A stretch of DNA of 64,000 nucleotides from positions 62,001 to 126,000 of the forward strand of contig JAKPOP010000017.1 of NCBI GenBank assembly GCA_029547805.1, in the 5' to 3' direction. The notes below the pieces were generated by a model, which searched no databases, was not told where the DNA came from, and saw only the letters and a program-made list of their open reading frames with translations. The translations under genes and the position numbers were made by a program. This document shows positions 39,187-48,329 of the stretch, piece after piece; position 1 is the stretch's first letter; each line of letters opens with the position of its first letter. The stretch comes from Deltaproteobacteria bacterium. GTDB lineage: Bacteria; Myxococcota_A; UBA9042; DTJE01.

Positions 39187-39426
39187 ATGGCCCGCTGCGC
39201 GATCACCGGAAAGCGACGGCTCTCCGCGATGAACATCTCCCACGCCCACAATCGGACCAAGCGGTGGCAGCATCCGAACGTCCAGAACAAGCGCATCTGG
39301 GTCCCGGAACTGGAGCGATACGTCCGCCTCTCGCTTTCCACGCGGGCCCTGCGTACAATCACGAAAGTCGGCCTGGTTGCCTACGCCCGCAAGAAGGGGC
39401 TGGACCTCTCCGCCCTGGTGGATTGA
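39187..39426 (+). CDS. rpmB: 50S ribosomal protein L28
   Basis: MARCAITGKRRLSAMNISHAHNRTKRWQHPNVQNKRIWVPELERYVRLSLSTRALRTITKVGL. Confidence 0.96.
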   Translation: MARCAITGKRRLSAMNISHAHNRTKRWQHPNVQNKRIWVPELERYVRLSLSTRALRTITKVGLVAYARKKGLDLSALVD

Positions 39427-39491
39427 GCGTCCCGGCGCCCTCGGTTCCACCGGGTGTCCAGGCCGGCCGGACGCTTGCTGGAGGTCAGGTC

Positions 39492-42050
39492 ATGGACATC
39501 CGCCACCGTCGTTCCCTGTGGCTGCCCGTCGTCTCGCTGGTCGTCGTCACGGTCGGTCTGGGCTGTGCCGACGAGAAGCGCAAGAAGCGGGTTGGGGACT
39601 CCTGTTCCGACGACACGGACTGCGAATCGGGCATTTGTTACGACAACCTCTGCCTGGACCCCGACGGGGACCTGGACGGGGACGGCCTCAAGAACGGCGT
39701 GGAAAAGAACCTGACCCGGACGGACCCGGGCAAGGCCGACACCGACGGGGACGGGGTCCCGGACGGCCTGGAGGTCGGGAACGACCCCCGGGCTTCCCTG
39801 GACCGGGACGAGGACGGGATCCCGGATGCCCTGGAGTCGCGGCTTCCCCAGGTGGACGGCGACGGGGACTGCATCCCCGACGAGTACGACCCCCACAACG
39901 ACGTGCCCGACGAGGACAACGCGGTGCTCGTGCAACTGGGGTGCCTGTCCGAAGGGGTCTGCGGCGCCGGGGCGGCGTCCGTCCTGGCCCGATGCGTCGA
40001 AGGGCGGATCGCCTGCGACTACTCGCAGGTGACCGGCTGGCAGGAAACGGAGACCTCCTGCGACGGCCTCGACAACGACTGCAATGGCCAGACCGACGAC
40101 GGAACGCTGGTGGATCCGACCCCCGACGCCTGCCCGACCGGAGGGGTCTGCGGTGGATCCGTGGCGCCCCAGCGACGATGCATCGATGGGGTCTTCGCCT
40201 GCGTCTTCGACGCCATCCCGGGCTGGCAGGCCTCCGAGACCCTCTGCGACGGCCTCGACAACGACTGCAACGGCCAGACCGACGAGGGGCTGCTGGGCAA
40301 CGCCTGCCAGGTGGAGAACGAGTTCGGAACATGCCCCGGAACCACCCGGTGCGCCGAAACGGGAGGGCAGGTGGTCTGCGAGGGCCCCGTTCCGGCTCCC
40401 GAGACCTGCAACGACCTCGATGACAACTGCGATGGCCAGACCGACGAGGGTCTTGCGGGAGAGGCCTGCACCATCACCAACGCGTTCGGGTCCTGCCCCG
40501 GCACGACGGCCTGCGACGGCGAGGGCGGAACGACCTGCGCGGGCCGGGTTCCGGCCGCCGAGGTCTGCAATCAGGTGGACGACAACTGCGACGGGCAGAC
40601 CGACGAGGACAACATCTGCTTCCGGACGGCTCACATCGCGGGGATCGTGATCCGGGCGCAGCCCCTGGCCGTGGTCCGGGGGCCGGTCCCCCTGGGAACC
40701 GGCGTCCGGGCCGCCACCACCGCCGAGGCACCCCTGAGCGGCGCCCGGGTCCGAGTCGGCGTCGGGGCCGCCTGCGAGGGCGACGTGCCGCCAGGGCCCT
40801 TCTACGAGACGGTCACGGGCCCCGAGGGCCTCTTCGACCTGGCCGTCGAGCCGGGCAACGCCTGCCTGCTGATCGACGCGGACCAGTTCCTGTCCATCCG
40901 ATCGGACCCCCTCCCGCTGACCGGAGGCGACGTCCTTCCCCTCCGGGTGGCGATGTATCCCCTGGAGACGCTGCCGGACCGGGGAACCATCTGCGGGCGG
41001 GTCCTCGGCAAGACCGCCAACGGAGAGGTTCCTCTGGGAGGCGCCCTGGTGCTGGCCACCGACGGCCAGGGGGCGGACCTGGGTCAGGTCGCCACCACGC
41101 AGCAGGGGCTGTTCTGCCTGACCGGACTGCCGCTGAACCCGCCCGACTCGGGGGGCGTCCTGCTGCAGTTCGTCCTGGCCGGCTGGTTCCGGGGCCGGGC
41201 GGTTCCGGTGGTCCTGCCGAACCAGGTGACCTTCCTGGAGCAGTTCCTGGAGCCCCTGCCCCAGGAACCGTCCCTCTGCTTCGCCGACACCTTTGAAGGA
41301 TCGCTGCCAGGAGGCGACACAGGACAGTCCCCGCCCCCCTGGGACATCGCCCCCCAGGACACCGACGTCCGGTGGAACTGGATCCAGTGGTCCCCCTCGA
41401 ACTCCTCCATCGGGGACTGCGTGCTGATGCCCGCCGAGGAGGTCTGCGAGACTGGCTCGGAATGTGTCCTCTGCCGGGAGGGCCAGACCCAGCAGTGCAT
41501 TCCCTCCCCGGGGGCGCTTCCGCTGCCCTACAGCGGGCAGGGGGCCTTCTGGTTCGGAAACCTGGAACTGGGCAACTACCTGCCCTTCGACCAGACCTGC
41601 GACCAGGCCGGCAAGCCCGTGGCCGGGACCCTCACATCCCCCTGGATCTTCGTCGGGGACGCCGTGGACCTGACCCTCTCGTTCGCCACGGCCTGGGAGG
41701 TCGAGTCCCGGGACCTGGACCGGGACCGGATGACGGTCGAGGCCCAGACTTCCATCCAGGCGGAACAGGACCTCTGGGTGCCGATCTGGGACATCAAGAA
41801 GGGAGCCGACAACCAGGGGGCCGTCTCGACGAAACAGGGGCTGTCCTCCGGCGGGCTGGGACGCTCCCCCGCCTGGGTCCTCCACTCGGTGGATCTCGCC
41901 TCCTGGCAACAGGCCGGCTGGATGCGGCTCCGGTTCGTGTTCGACTCGGTGGACGGAGTGGACAACGCCTTCCGAGGCCTCCTGATCGACGACGTGCAGG
42001 TCTGGGGCCGGGGATGTGGCGCGTCGGTGACGGGAGGATCGTTCCGCTGA
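39492..42050 (+). CDS. Lipoprotein with thrombospondin type 3-like and MopE-like metal-binding repeats
   Basis: VTVGLGCADEK lipobox; DPDGDLDGDGLKNGVEKNLTRTDPGKADTDGDGVPDGLEVG...; four CDGLDNDCNGQTDEG-type motifs. Confidence 0.85.
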   Translation: MDIRHRRSLWLPVVSLVVVTVGLGCADEKRKKRVGDSCSDDTDCESGICYDNLCLDPDGDLDGDGLKNGVEKNLTRTDPGKADTDGDGVPDGLEVGNDPRASLDRDEDGIPDALESRLPQVDGDGDCIPDEYDPHNDVPDEDNAVLVQLGCLSEGVCGAGAASVLARCVEGRIACDYSQVTGWQETETSCDGLDNDCNGQTDDGTLVDPTPDACPTGGVCGGSVAPQRRCIDGVFACVFDAIPGWQASETLCDGLDNDCNGQTDEGLLGNACQVENEFGTCPGTTRCAETGGQVVCEGPVPAPETCNDLDDNCDGQTDEGLAGEACTITNAFGSCPGTTACDGEGGTTCAGRVPAAEVCNQVDDNCDGQTDEDNICFRTAHIAGIVIRAQPLAVVRGPVPLGTGVRAATTAEAPLSGARVRVGVGAACEGDVPPGPFYETVTGPEGLFDLAVEPGNACLLIDADQFLSIRSDPLPLTGGDVLPLRVAMYPLETLPDRGTICGRVLGKTANGEVPLGGALVLATDGQGADLGQVATTQQGLFCLTGLPLNPPDSGGVLLQFVLAGWFRGRAVPVVLPNQVTFLEQFLEPLPQEPSLCFADTFEGSLPGGDTGQSPPPWDIAPQDTDVRWNWIQWSPSNSSIGDCVLMPAEEVCETGSECVLCREGQTQQCIPSPGALPLPYSGQGAFWFGNLELGNYLPFDQTCDQAGKPVAGTLTSPWIFVGDAVDLTLSFATAWEVESRDLDRDRMTVEAQTSIQAEQDLWVPIWDIKKGADNQGAVSTKQGLSSGGLGRSPAWVLHSVDLASWQQAGWMRLRFVFDSVDGVDNAFRGLLIDDVQVWGRGCGASVTGGSFR

Positions 42051-42150
42051 TGGAGCCCGAGACCCCCGGGCCCCTGGTATCGGCACGCCGGGAAAGGAGC
42101 GGCCCCTGATCCCTCGCAAGCCCCTCCCCTCCACCACGGAACGACCCGGA

Positions 42151-43203
42151 GTGGCCGATCGGCGGCGGGATTCCATGCTGGATCTCGGTGCCCTGCTGGC
42201 GACCCATCCCTTCGTGGCTGCGCCGCTGGACGGCTACTCGGACTGGCCCTTCCGCCTCCTGTGCCGGTCCCAGGGCGCCGCTCTCTGCTTCAGCGAGATG
42301 GTCCCGGCCATGGCCCTGGTCCGGGGGGCCGAGGATGCCCGAAGGCGGCTGGACATCCCCCCGGAGGATCACCCCCTGGTGGTGCAGGTGGAGGGCGCCG
42401 ACCCGGCAACGATGGCCGAGGCGGCGGTCCAGGCCCAGGAGGCCGGTGCCGACGCGGTGGACATCAACGCGGGCTGTCCCTCCCGGCGGGTCACGAACGG
42501 ACGCGCCGGTGCGGCCCTGCTGTCGGACCTGCCGCGCCTCGAGGCCATCGTGAAGTCGGTCCGGCAGGCCGTCCGGGTCCCGGTGACCCTCAAGATCCGG
42601 ACTGGCGCCGTTCCGGGCCACTCGGTGCTGGAGGAGGTCGCGGCGATGGCGGCGGATCACGGCCTGACGCTCGTGACGCTCCACGCCCGGACCCGGTCCC
42701 AGGGCTTCCGGGGCAACGCCGACTGGTCCCAGATCACCCGCCTCCGGGGGATCCTGCCCTGTCCCTTGATCGGGAACGGGGACATCCTCTCGGCTGAGGA
42801 CGGTCTTCGGATGCTCCGCCAGACCGGCTGCCACGGGGCAATGGTGGGTCGGGCCTCCATCGGAAACCCCTGGATCTTCCGGGAATTGCTGGCCCTCTGG
42901 CGGGGGCTCCCGGTGCCCCCTCGGCCGGACCGGCAGGAATGGCGGTCGGTGGTCACGCGGCACTTCGATCTCCTGTGCGAGGCCCACCAGGGGGACGATC
43001 GCATGGCGGCGCGCCTCTTCCGGAAGCACCTGAGCCGCTACAGCCGCGGCATGGCGGGCGCCGTGGCCCTCCGGCGCTTCCTGCCGCAGGTCCAGAGCCG
43101 CAGCAGCCTCCTGGGGGCCATCGAGACGCTGCTTCAGCAGGAGCAGGCGGGACCTCCGGGACCTGTTTCTCCGGAAGGGGACCTTCCCTGGGACACGCCA
43201 TGA
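42151..43203 (+). CDS. dus: tRNA dihydrouridine synthase
   Basis: FVAAPLDGYSDWPFRLLCRSQGAALCFSEMVPAMAL; DINAGCPSRRVTNGRAGAALL; VTLKIRTG; LVTLHARTRSQGFRGNADWSQI; IGNGDI; MVGRASIGNPWIF; start may be 42175. Confidence 0.93.
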   Translation: MADRRRDSMLDLGALLATHPFVAAPLDGYSDWPFRLLCRSQGAALCFSEMVPAMALVRGAEDARRRLDIPPEDHPLVVQVEGADPATMAEAAVQAQEAGADAVDINAGCPSRRVTNGRAGAALLSDLPRLEAIVKSVRQAVRVPVTLKIRTGAVPGHSVLEEVAAMAADHGLTLVTLHARTRSQGFRGNADWSQITRLRGILPCPLIGNGDILSAEDGLRMLRQTGCHGAMVGRASIGNPWIFRELLALWRGLPVPPRPDRQEWRSVVTRHFDLLCEAHQGDDRMAARLFRKHLSRYSRGMAGAVALRRFLPQVQSRSSLLGAIETLLQQEQAGPPGPVSPEGDLPWDTP

Positions 43204-43291
43204 TCCGGAACCGAGGCCCCCAGACGGCCCTCGTGGCCCGAGAGGATCCTCCGGATGGTCCCGGGGCTGCCTCCCCGGTCGAGGAAGGGCC

Positions 43292-44197
43292 ATGAATCCC
43301 GAGACGCCCCTGACCATCGGCGAGACGTTGCGCCTGGCCACCGGCTGGCTGGCCGGGAAGGGGATCCCCTCGGCTCGGCTGGACGCGGAGTTGCTGGCGG
43401 CCGAGGTCTGCGGCATCCGTCGACTGGACCTCTTCCTGTCTCCGGAACGGCCCCTGACCCCCGGGGAGCGGGCGCACCTGCGTGAACTCCTGCGGCGCCG
43501 GGCCCGAGGGGAGCCGGTGGCCTACCTCCTGGGACGGAAGGAATTCTACGGACTGGAAATCCGGGTGACCCCGGCGGTGTTGATCCCCAGGCCCGAAACG
43601 GAGTCGCTGGTGGATGCGGTGCTGGACCGGGTCGGTTCCGGGGCCGGGCCCCATCCCCGGATCGTGGACGTGGGCACCGGCAGCGGCGCCATCGCCTGCG
43701 CCCTCGCCTCCCGGATCCCCGAGGCGGAGATCCTGGGTGTGGACCTCTCGGAGGCGGCCCTGGAGATCGCTCGGGAGAATGGACGGCGCCTGGGGTTCGG
43801 GGACCGGGTCCGGTGGGCTCGGTCCGACCTCCTGGAGGCGGTGCCACCGGACCCGCCCTGGGACGTGGTCGTCAGCAATCCCCCCTACGTGGCCGAGACG
43901 GAGCGAGAGTCCCTGGACCCCGGCATCCGGGACTTCGAACCCCCGGAGGCCCTGTTCTCGGGACCCGAGGGGGTCGATCACCTGCGCCGCCTGCTACCCC
44001 AGGCCCTCCAGCGCCTCCGGCCGGGGGGATCCCTGGTGGTCGAGACCGGTTCCACGGTCCAGCGGCAACGGGCCCGGGCCCTGGTGTCCGCGTCGTTCCC
44101 TGCGGAGTCCGTCGTGGAGGTCCGGGACCCCTCGGGCCATCCCGTGGGTCTCGCGGCCCGCACGTCGATGCAGGAGGAGGTGGTCCATGGCCGATGA
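43292..44197 (+). CDS. prmC: Peptide chain release factor N5-glutamine methyltransferase
   Basis: RARGEPVAYLLGRKEFYGLEIRVTPAVLIPRPETE; VDVGTGSGAIACALA; VVSNPPYVAETE. Confidence 0.95.
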   Translation: MNPETPLTIGETLRLATGWLAGKGIPSARLDAELLAAEVCGIRRLDLFLSPERPLTPGERAHLRELLRRRARGEPVAYLLGRKEFYGLEIRVTPAVLIPRPETESLVDAVLDRVGSGAGPHPRIVDVGTGSGAIACALASRIPEAEILGVDLSEAALEIARENGRRLGFGDRVRWARSDLLEAVPPDPPWDVVVSNPPYVAETERESLDPGIRDFEPPEALFSGPEGVDHLRRLLPQALQRLRPGGSLVVETGSTVQRQRARALVSASFPAESVVEVRDPSGHPVGLAARTSMQEEVVHGR

Positions 44198-45089
44198 TCA
44201 TCGCTGCGGAGTGGTCGCCATCGCCGGTCGCCCCAACGTCGGCAAGTCCACGCTGTTGAACCAGGTGCTCGGGACCAAGATCGCCATCGTGACGCCCAAG
44301 CCCCAGACCACCCGGGACCGGATCCTGGGCATCCTGACGCTCCCGGATGCCCAGGTCCTCTTCCACGATACTCCGGGCATCCACGTGCCGTCCAAGGCCC
44401 TGAACCGGCGCATGGTCCGCCTGGCCGAGGAGGCCCTGGCCGACGCGGACCTGGTGCTGCTGGTCACCGATGCCCATGACCCGGCCACCTGCCTGGAAGA
44501 GGAGGCCCTGGTGCTGGACCGGGTCCGGGGGGCTGGACGGCCGACCCTCCTGGTGCTGAACAAGATCGACCTGCGACGGAAGGCGGACCTGCTCCCCTGC
44601 ATGGACCGCTGGCGGTCCGCGGGCTTCGAGGACCAGGTTCCCGTGAGCGCCCTGACCGGCGACGGCGTGGACCGCCTGATCGAGGAGGTCCGGAAGCGCC
44701 TGCCGGTGGGACCGCCCCTCTACCCCGAGGACGACCTCAGCGACCGCCCGGTGCGCTACCTCGCCTCGGAGGTCCTCCGGGAAAAGGTCTTCCTGTCCAC
44801 CCGCCAGGAGATCCCCTACTCCATTGCGGTCACCATCGATCAGTTCCAGGAGCCGGAGCCCCCCCGGGCGATCCAGATCGATGCTACCATCCACGTCGAA
44901 AAGGAATCCCAGAAGCCGATCGTGATCGGGCGGAACGGGGCGATGCTCAAGCGCATCGGCATGGCCGCCCGGCAGGAACTGGAGGCGATCCTGGGTCGGA
45001 GCGTGATGCTCCGGATCTTCGTCCGGGTGGACGAGGACTGGACGCGGTCGGACCGCCTGGTGCGGTCCCTGCTGGACGAGGGGACATGA
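44187..45089 (+). CDS. era: GTPase Era
   Basis: GRPNVGKSTLLNQVLGTKIAIVTPKPQTTRDRILGI; DTPGIH; NKIDL; C-terminal KH domain KESQKPIVIGRNGAMLKRIGMAARQELE. Confidence 0.96.
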   Translation: MADDHRCGVVAIAGRPNVGKSTLLNQVLGTKIAIVTPKPQTTRDRILGILTLPDAQVLFHDTPGIHVPSKALNRRMVRLAEEALADADLVLLVTDAHDPATCLEEEALVLDRVRGAGRPTLLVLNKIDLRRKADLLPCMDRWRSAGFEDQVPVSALTGDGVDRLIEEVRKRLPVGPPLYPEDDLSDRPVRYLASEVLREKVFLSTRQEIPYSIAVTIDQFQEPEPPRAIQIDATIHVEKESQKPIVIGRNGAMLKRIGMAARQELEAILGRSVMLRIFVRVDEDWTRSDRLVRSLLDEGT

Positions 45090-46354
45090 ACGACGGGCCT
45101 CCGTCCTCCCAGACCACCGTCACGCCGCGCCACTGGCACCGGGTGCGGGCCCTGCTGGGGGGCACCTGGGCCGCGACGACCCTGACGCTGGGTGTCCTGG
45201 GCCTCGGTCTGTGGCGCGTCTCCGGTCCCGGGGAGGGGCGATCCTGCCTTGGGCTGCTGGGGCTGACGGCCCTGGCCTTCCTGGTGGTCACCTGGGCCTG
45301 CCTCCGCCTGTGGGGCATCGTTTCGTCCCTGCTGGTCCAGGCCCGGGAACTCCGGGTGCTCGAGGAGGCCGGGAGAGCCGCCGCATCGACACTGGACCTG
45401 GAGGACATGGGCAGGCGGATTGGCCAGGTGCTGCTGGACGCCTTCCCGGACATCGTGGGCGTCGTGCTGACCGTGGTGGCCAGCGACGCGGGCCCCCATC
45501 GGGACCTGGTCCGGGTCCGGGATCGTTCCCTGAAGCCGTTGCTCATCGGGCAGGTGCACCGAACCCTGCGCCTGGATCCGACCGTTGCCAACGCCTCCTG
45601 GTTGCGGGACTCGCCACCCTCGGGCGCCCGGACCCCGGCACTTCGGGTCCTGCCGGCTCCCCTCTTCTCCCCCGCCCAGGGCACCGTGCTGGGGTTCATC
45701 TCTCTGGTCGTCCGAGATGCCCGGCGTCCCCCCCAGGAGGTCCAGCCCCTCCTGGAACCCCTGAGCCGCCACGTCTCCCTGGCCATCGAGAACTGGCGTC
45801 TCTACACCCTGGCGACGGAGGACGGCCTCACGGGACTCTACGTCCGGCGCTATCTCGACGCCCGCCTCCGGGAGGAGTTCGACCGGAGCGCCCGGTCCGG
45901 CAAGCACTTCTGCGTCGTGATGATCGACGTGGACAACCTGAAGACCGTCAACGACCGCTGGGGCCACGGGGCCGGCGACCGACTGCTCCGGGAGGTGGGC
46001 GAGGCCCTTCGCCAGAGCGTCCGGGCGATGGACGTTCCAGGCAGGATCGGGGGGGACGAGTTCCTGGTGCTGTTGCCGGACATGGACCTGGCCGAGGGGC
46101 TCCAGACGGCCCGGCGCATCCACGCCGAGGTCGCCCGGCGGTCCTTCCAGGAGCAGGGGACGACCATCCGTCCCGGGGTCAGCATCGGCGTCGCCTCCAC
46201 CGAATCCCCCGAGCCGCCCGCATCCGCGAAGGCCCTCCAGGCCCGAGCCGACGAGGCCCTCTACGTGGCCAAGCGAGGCGCCGAGAAGATCGTCCTGTGG
46301 ACACCCGGGATCGGTCAGGCGGCCCCTTCGGACCCGGTCAACTCCGGGCGATGA
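45086..46354 (+). CDS. Membrane-anchored GGDEF diguanylate cyclase
   Basis: N-terminal TMs, GAF-like middle, DGLTGLYVRRYLDARL...RAMDVPGRIGGDEFLVLLP with RxxD I-site. Confidence 0.93.
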   Translation: MNDGPPSSQTTVTPRHWHRVRALLGGTWAATTLTLGVLGLGLWRVSGPGEGRSCLGLLGLTALAFLVVTWACLRLWGIVSSLLVQARELRVLEEAGRAAASTLDLEDMGRRIGQVLLDAFPDIVGVVLTVVASDAGPHRDLVRVRDRSLKPLLIGQVHRTLRLDPTVANASWLRDSPPSGARTPALRVLPAPLFSPAQGTVLGFISLVVRDARRPPQEVQPLLEPLSRHVSLAIENWRLYTLATEDGLTGLYVRRYLDARLREEFDRSARSGKHFCVVMIDVDNLKTVNDRWGHGAGDRLLREVGEALRQSVRAMDVPGRIGGDEFLVLLPDMDLAEGLQTARRIHAEVARRSFQEQGTTIRPGVSIGVASTESPEPPASAKALQARADEALYVAKRGAEKIVLWTPGIGQAAPSDPVNSGR

Positions 46355-46520
46355 GGCTCCGTACCCGCTGTCCCTGCGTGCACTTGAAACAGGTGGACTC
46401 CTTGAAGGAGAAGGCGTTGGCCTCGACAAAGGAGTCCAGGCACTTCTGGATCGTCACCTCGATTCGTCGGGTCTTGCAGTAGAAGGGGGCGTCCAGGCGA
46501 ACCTGCACCTTCTGCGGCAT
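46338..46520 (-). CDS. 60-aa Cys-containing conserved-type small protein
   Basis: MPQKVQVRLDAPFYCKTRRIEVTIQKCLDSFVEANAFSFKESTCFKCTQGQRVRSLIARS; strong promoter directly upstream; the 418-aa ORF upstream portion is artefactual. Confidence 0.7.
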   Translation of the reverse strand: MPQKVQVRLDAPFYCKTRRIEVTIQKCLDSFVEANAFSFKESTCFKCTQGQRVRSLIARS

Positions 46521-46574
46521 GTCTCCCCCATCGGGACGGGAAAGAAAGACTGGGGCATTCGCCCAAGTGGTGGC

Positions 46575-46603
46575 ATTATTCTGAGCGGATCCCCCCCTGT
46601 CAA
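46575..46603 (-). promoter_or_regulatory. Strong candidate sigma70 promoter (TTGACA-17-AATAAT)
   Basis: Minus strand TTGACA, 17-nt spacer, AATAAT, 55 nt upstream of the 60-aa ORF. Confidence 0.65.
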
Positions 46604-46640
46604 GCAGAGGGACCCGCAGTTCGTTGCTGGAGGCCGACAA

Positions 46641-47678
46641 ATGGTGCTGGGCATCACGGGCAGGAACGCCGCGGGCAAGGGAGAGGTCGCGGCCTTCCTG
46701 AAGGGATCGGGGTTCGAGTTCTTCTCCCTCTCGGACGAGTTGCGGCGGGGACTGTCCGAACGGGGCATCGCCCCCTCCCGGGAGGCCCTGATCGACGAGG
46801 GGAGGCGCGTCCGGGAGGAGCAGGGGCGAGATGCCCTCGCCCGTCGCGCGATGGCCCGCTTCACCCAGGGACTGAACCAGGTGGTGGACTCGATCCGCAA
46901 CCCCGATGAGGTCCGGGCCCTCCGGGAGTTGCCGGACTTCTTCCTGATCGCGGTGGATGCCCCCATCGAACTGCGGTTCCAGCGGGCCCAGGCCCGGGCC
47001 AGGCCCGGGGACCCGGTGGACTTCGAGGCCTTTCGGGCGGCCGAGGCCCGGGAACTGGCCAGCGGGAATCCGGCGGCCCAGCAACTGAACGCGACGATCG
47101 CGCTGGCCGACTTCACGATCCAGAACGACCGGGACCTGGAACACCTTCACGATCAGGTGCGGGAGGTCTTCCGGCAGGCCGCGACTCGCATCCACCGCCC
47201 CTCCTGGGACGACTACTTCCTCCGGATCGCCGAGGTCGTCTCGACGCGTTCCACCTGTGTGAAGCGGCGCGTGGCGGCGGTCGTGGTGAAGGACCACCGG
47301 ATCGTCTCGACGGGCTACAACGGGACTCCCCGGGGCACAAGGAACTGCAACGACGGCGGATGTCCCCGGTGCCTCTCCCTGGCGCCATCGGGATCGGGCC
47401 TCACGGACTGTCTCTGCAGCCACGCCGAGGAGAACGCCATCGTCCAGGCGGCCTACCATGGCGTCAGCCTTGCGGGAGCCACCCTCTACTGCACCTTCCA
47501 GCCCTGCGTGTTGTGCAGCAAGATGATCATCAACGCCGGGATCCGGGAGGTCGTCTATCGCGACGCCTATCCCTTGCCCGAGGCGGCTCGCCACCTCTTC
47601 CTGGAAGCGGGGGTGGTGGCCCGCCAGGGCCGGCGGAACCCGGAAGGGGAACCGGCACCCGGGGACGCTACTCCGTGA
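46641..47678 (+). CDS. P-loop kinase-like domain fused to dCMP deaminase
   Basis: VLGITGRNAAGKGEVAAFL (Walker A); RPSWDDYFLRIAEVVSTRSTCVKRRVAAVVVKDHRIVSTGYNGTPRGTRNCNDGGCPRC; CSHAEENAIVQAA; QPCVLCSKMIINAGI. Confidence 0.9.
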   Translation: MVLGITGRNAAGKGEVAAFLKGSGFEFFSLSDELRRGLSERGIAPSREALIDEGRRVREEQGRDALARRAMARFTQGLNQVVDSIRNPDEVRALRELPDFFLIAVDAPIELRFQRAQARARPGDPVDFEAFRAAEARELASGNPAAQQLNATIALADFTIQNDRDLEHLHDQVREVFRQAATRIHRPSWDDYFLRIAEVVSTRSTCVKRRVAAVVVKDHRIVSTGYNGTPRGTRNCNDGGCPRCLSLAPSGSGLTDCLCSHAEENAIVQAAYHGVSLAGATLYCTFQPCVLCSKMIINAGIREVVYRDAYPLPEAARHLFLEAGVVARQGRRNPEGEPAPGDATP

Positions 47679-48255
47679 AGGCCGGATTCTCTTCGAAGAC
47701 CTCCGGCTTCCCGTCCCCGTCCCGATCCCATCCGACCCGGGCCAATCGGTTTCCCTGGAAGTACTGGAACTCGTCGAAATGCCCGTTTCGGGCCGTGTCC
47801 ACCTGCTTCACCACCAGCACCCCGTCCTCGTAGAACTTTCGGATGTCGATGCGGCCGTCGAAGCGGGAGGCCACATCCTCCCGTTCCAACTTCCCCTTCC
47901 GGTAGTGGCGCACGACGTCGGCCCGGCCATCGAAGTCCAGGTCCAGTTCCTCCCGCACCAGGTCCCCCTGGTCGTCGTAGACCATCTGGATGTCCACCCG
48001 ACCGTCCCGGTTCAGGTCCACCGCCTTGTGGACCATCACCCGGCGAACCTGGTCCTTGCCCGTCTTCTGTTCCCGGAAGGAGGTCCAGACATCGGGCTGG
48101 CCGTCCCCGTCCAGGTCCGTCGTCTGCTGCACGGTCCCGTCAGGCCCCTTCTGGGTCATCACCGGGGTGTTGAAGTCCTCCCGGGCCACCTGGGTCCCCC
48201 CACAGGCGACACCTGCCAGGACCAGCCATCCCATCCCCGTCCACCGACCGGCCAT
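47668..48255 (-). CDS. Lipoprotein with repeated DxDxDGxxD / VCBS-like units
   Basis: GWLVLAGVACGG lipobox; DLDGDGQPDVW, DLNRDGRVDIQ, DLDFDGRADVV, SRFDGRIDIR, DRDGDGKPEVF. Confidence 0.8.
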   Translation of the reverse strand: MAGRWTGMGWLVLAGVACGGTQVAREDFNTPVMTQKGPDGTVQQTTDLDGDGQPDVWTSFREQKTGKDQVRRVMVHKAVDLNRDGRVDIQMVYDDQGDLVREELDLDFDGRADVVRHYRKGKLEREDVASRFDGRIDIRKFYEDGVLVVKQVDTARNGHFDEFQYFQGNRLARVGWDRDGDGKPEVFEENPAFTE

Positions 48256-48279
48256 GATTCCCTCCTGCGCCACGAACCC

Positions 48280-48309
48280 AAGGTAGCGAAGGGCTTCGGG
48301 ACTTGTCAA
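48280..48309 (-). promoter_or_regulatory. Candidate promoter TTGACA-18-TACCTT
   Basis: Upstream of the 47668..48255 gene. Confidence 0.45.
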
Positions 48310-48329
48310 GAAACGCATCCCCCGCGGCG

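Noticed and set aside
39381-42176. 931-aa minus-strand ORF
   Set aside because: Antisense to the MopE-like lipoprotein; repeated look derives from the sense repeats.
46521-47594. N-terminal extension of the 418-aa minus ORF at 46338..47594
   Set aside because: Antisense to the P-loop/deaminase gene; only the 60-aa C-terminal piece has its own promoter and plausible composition.
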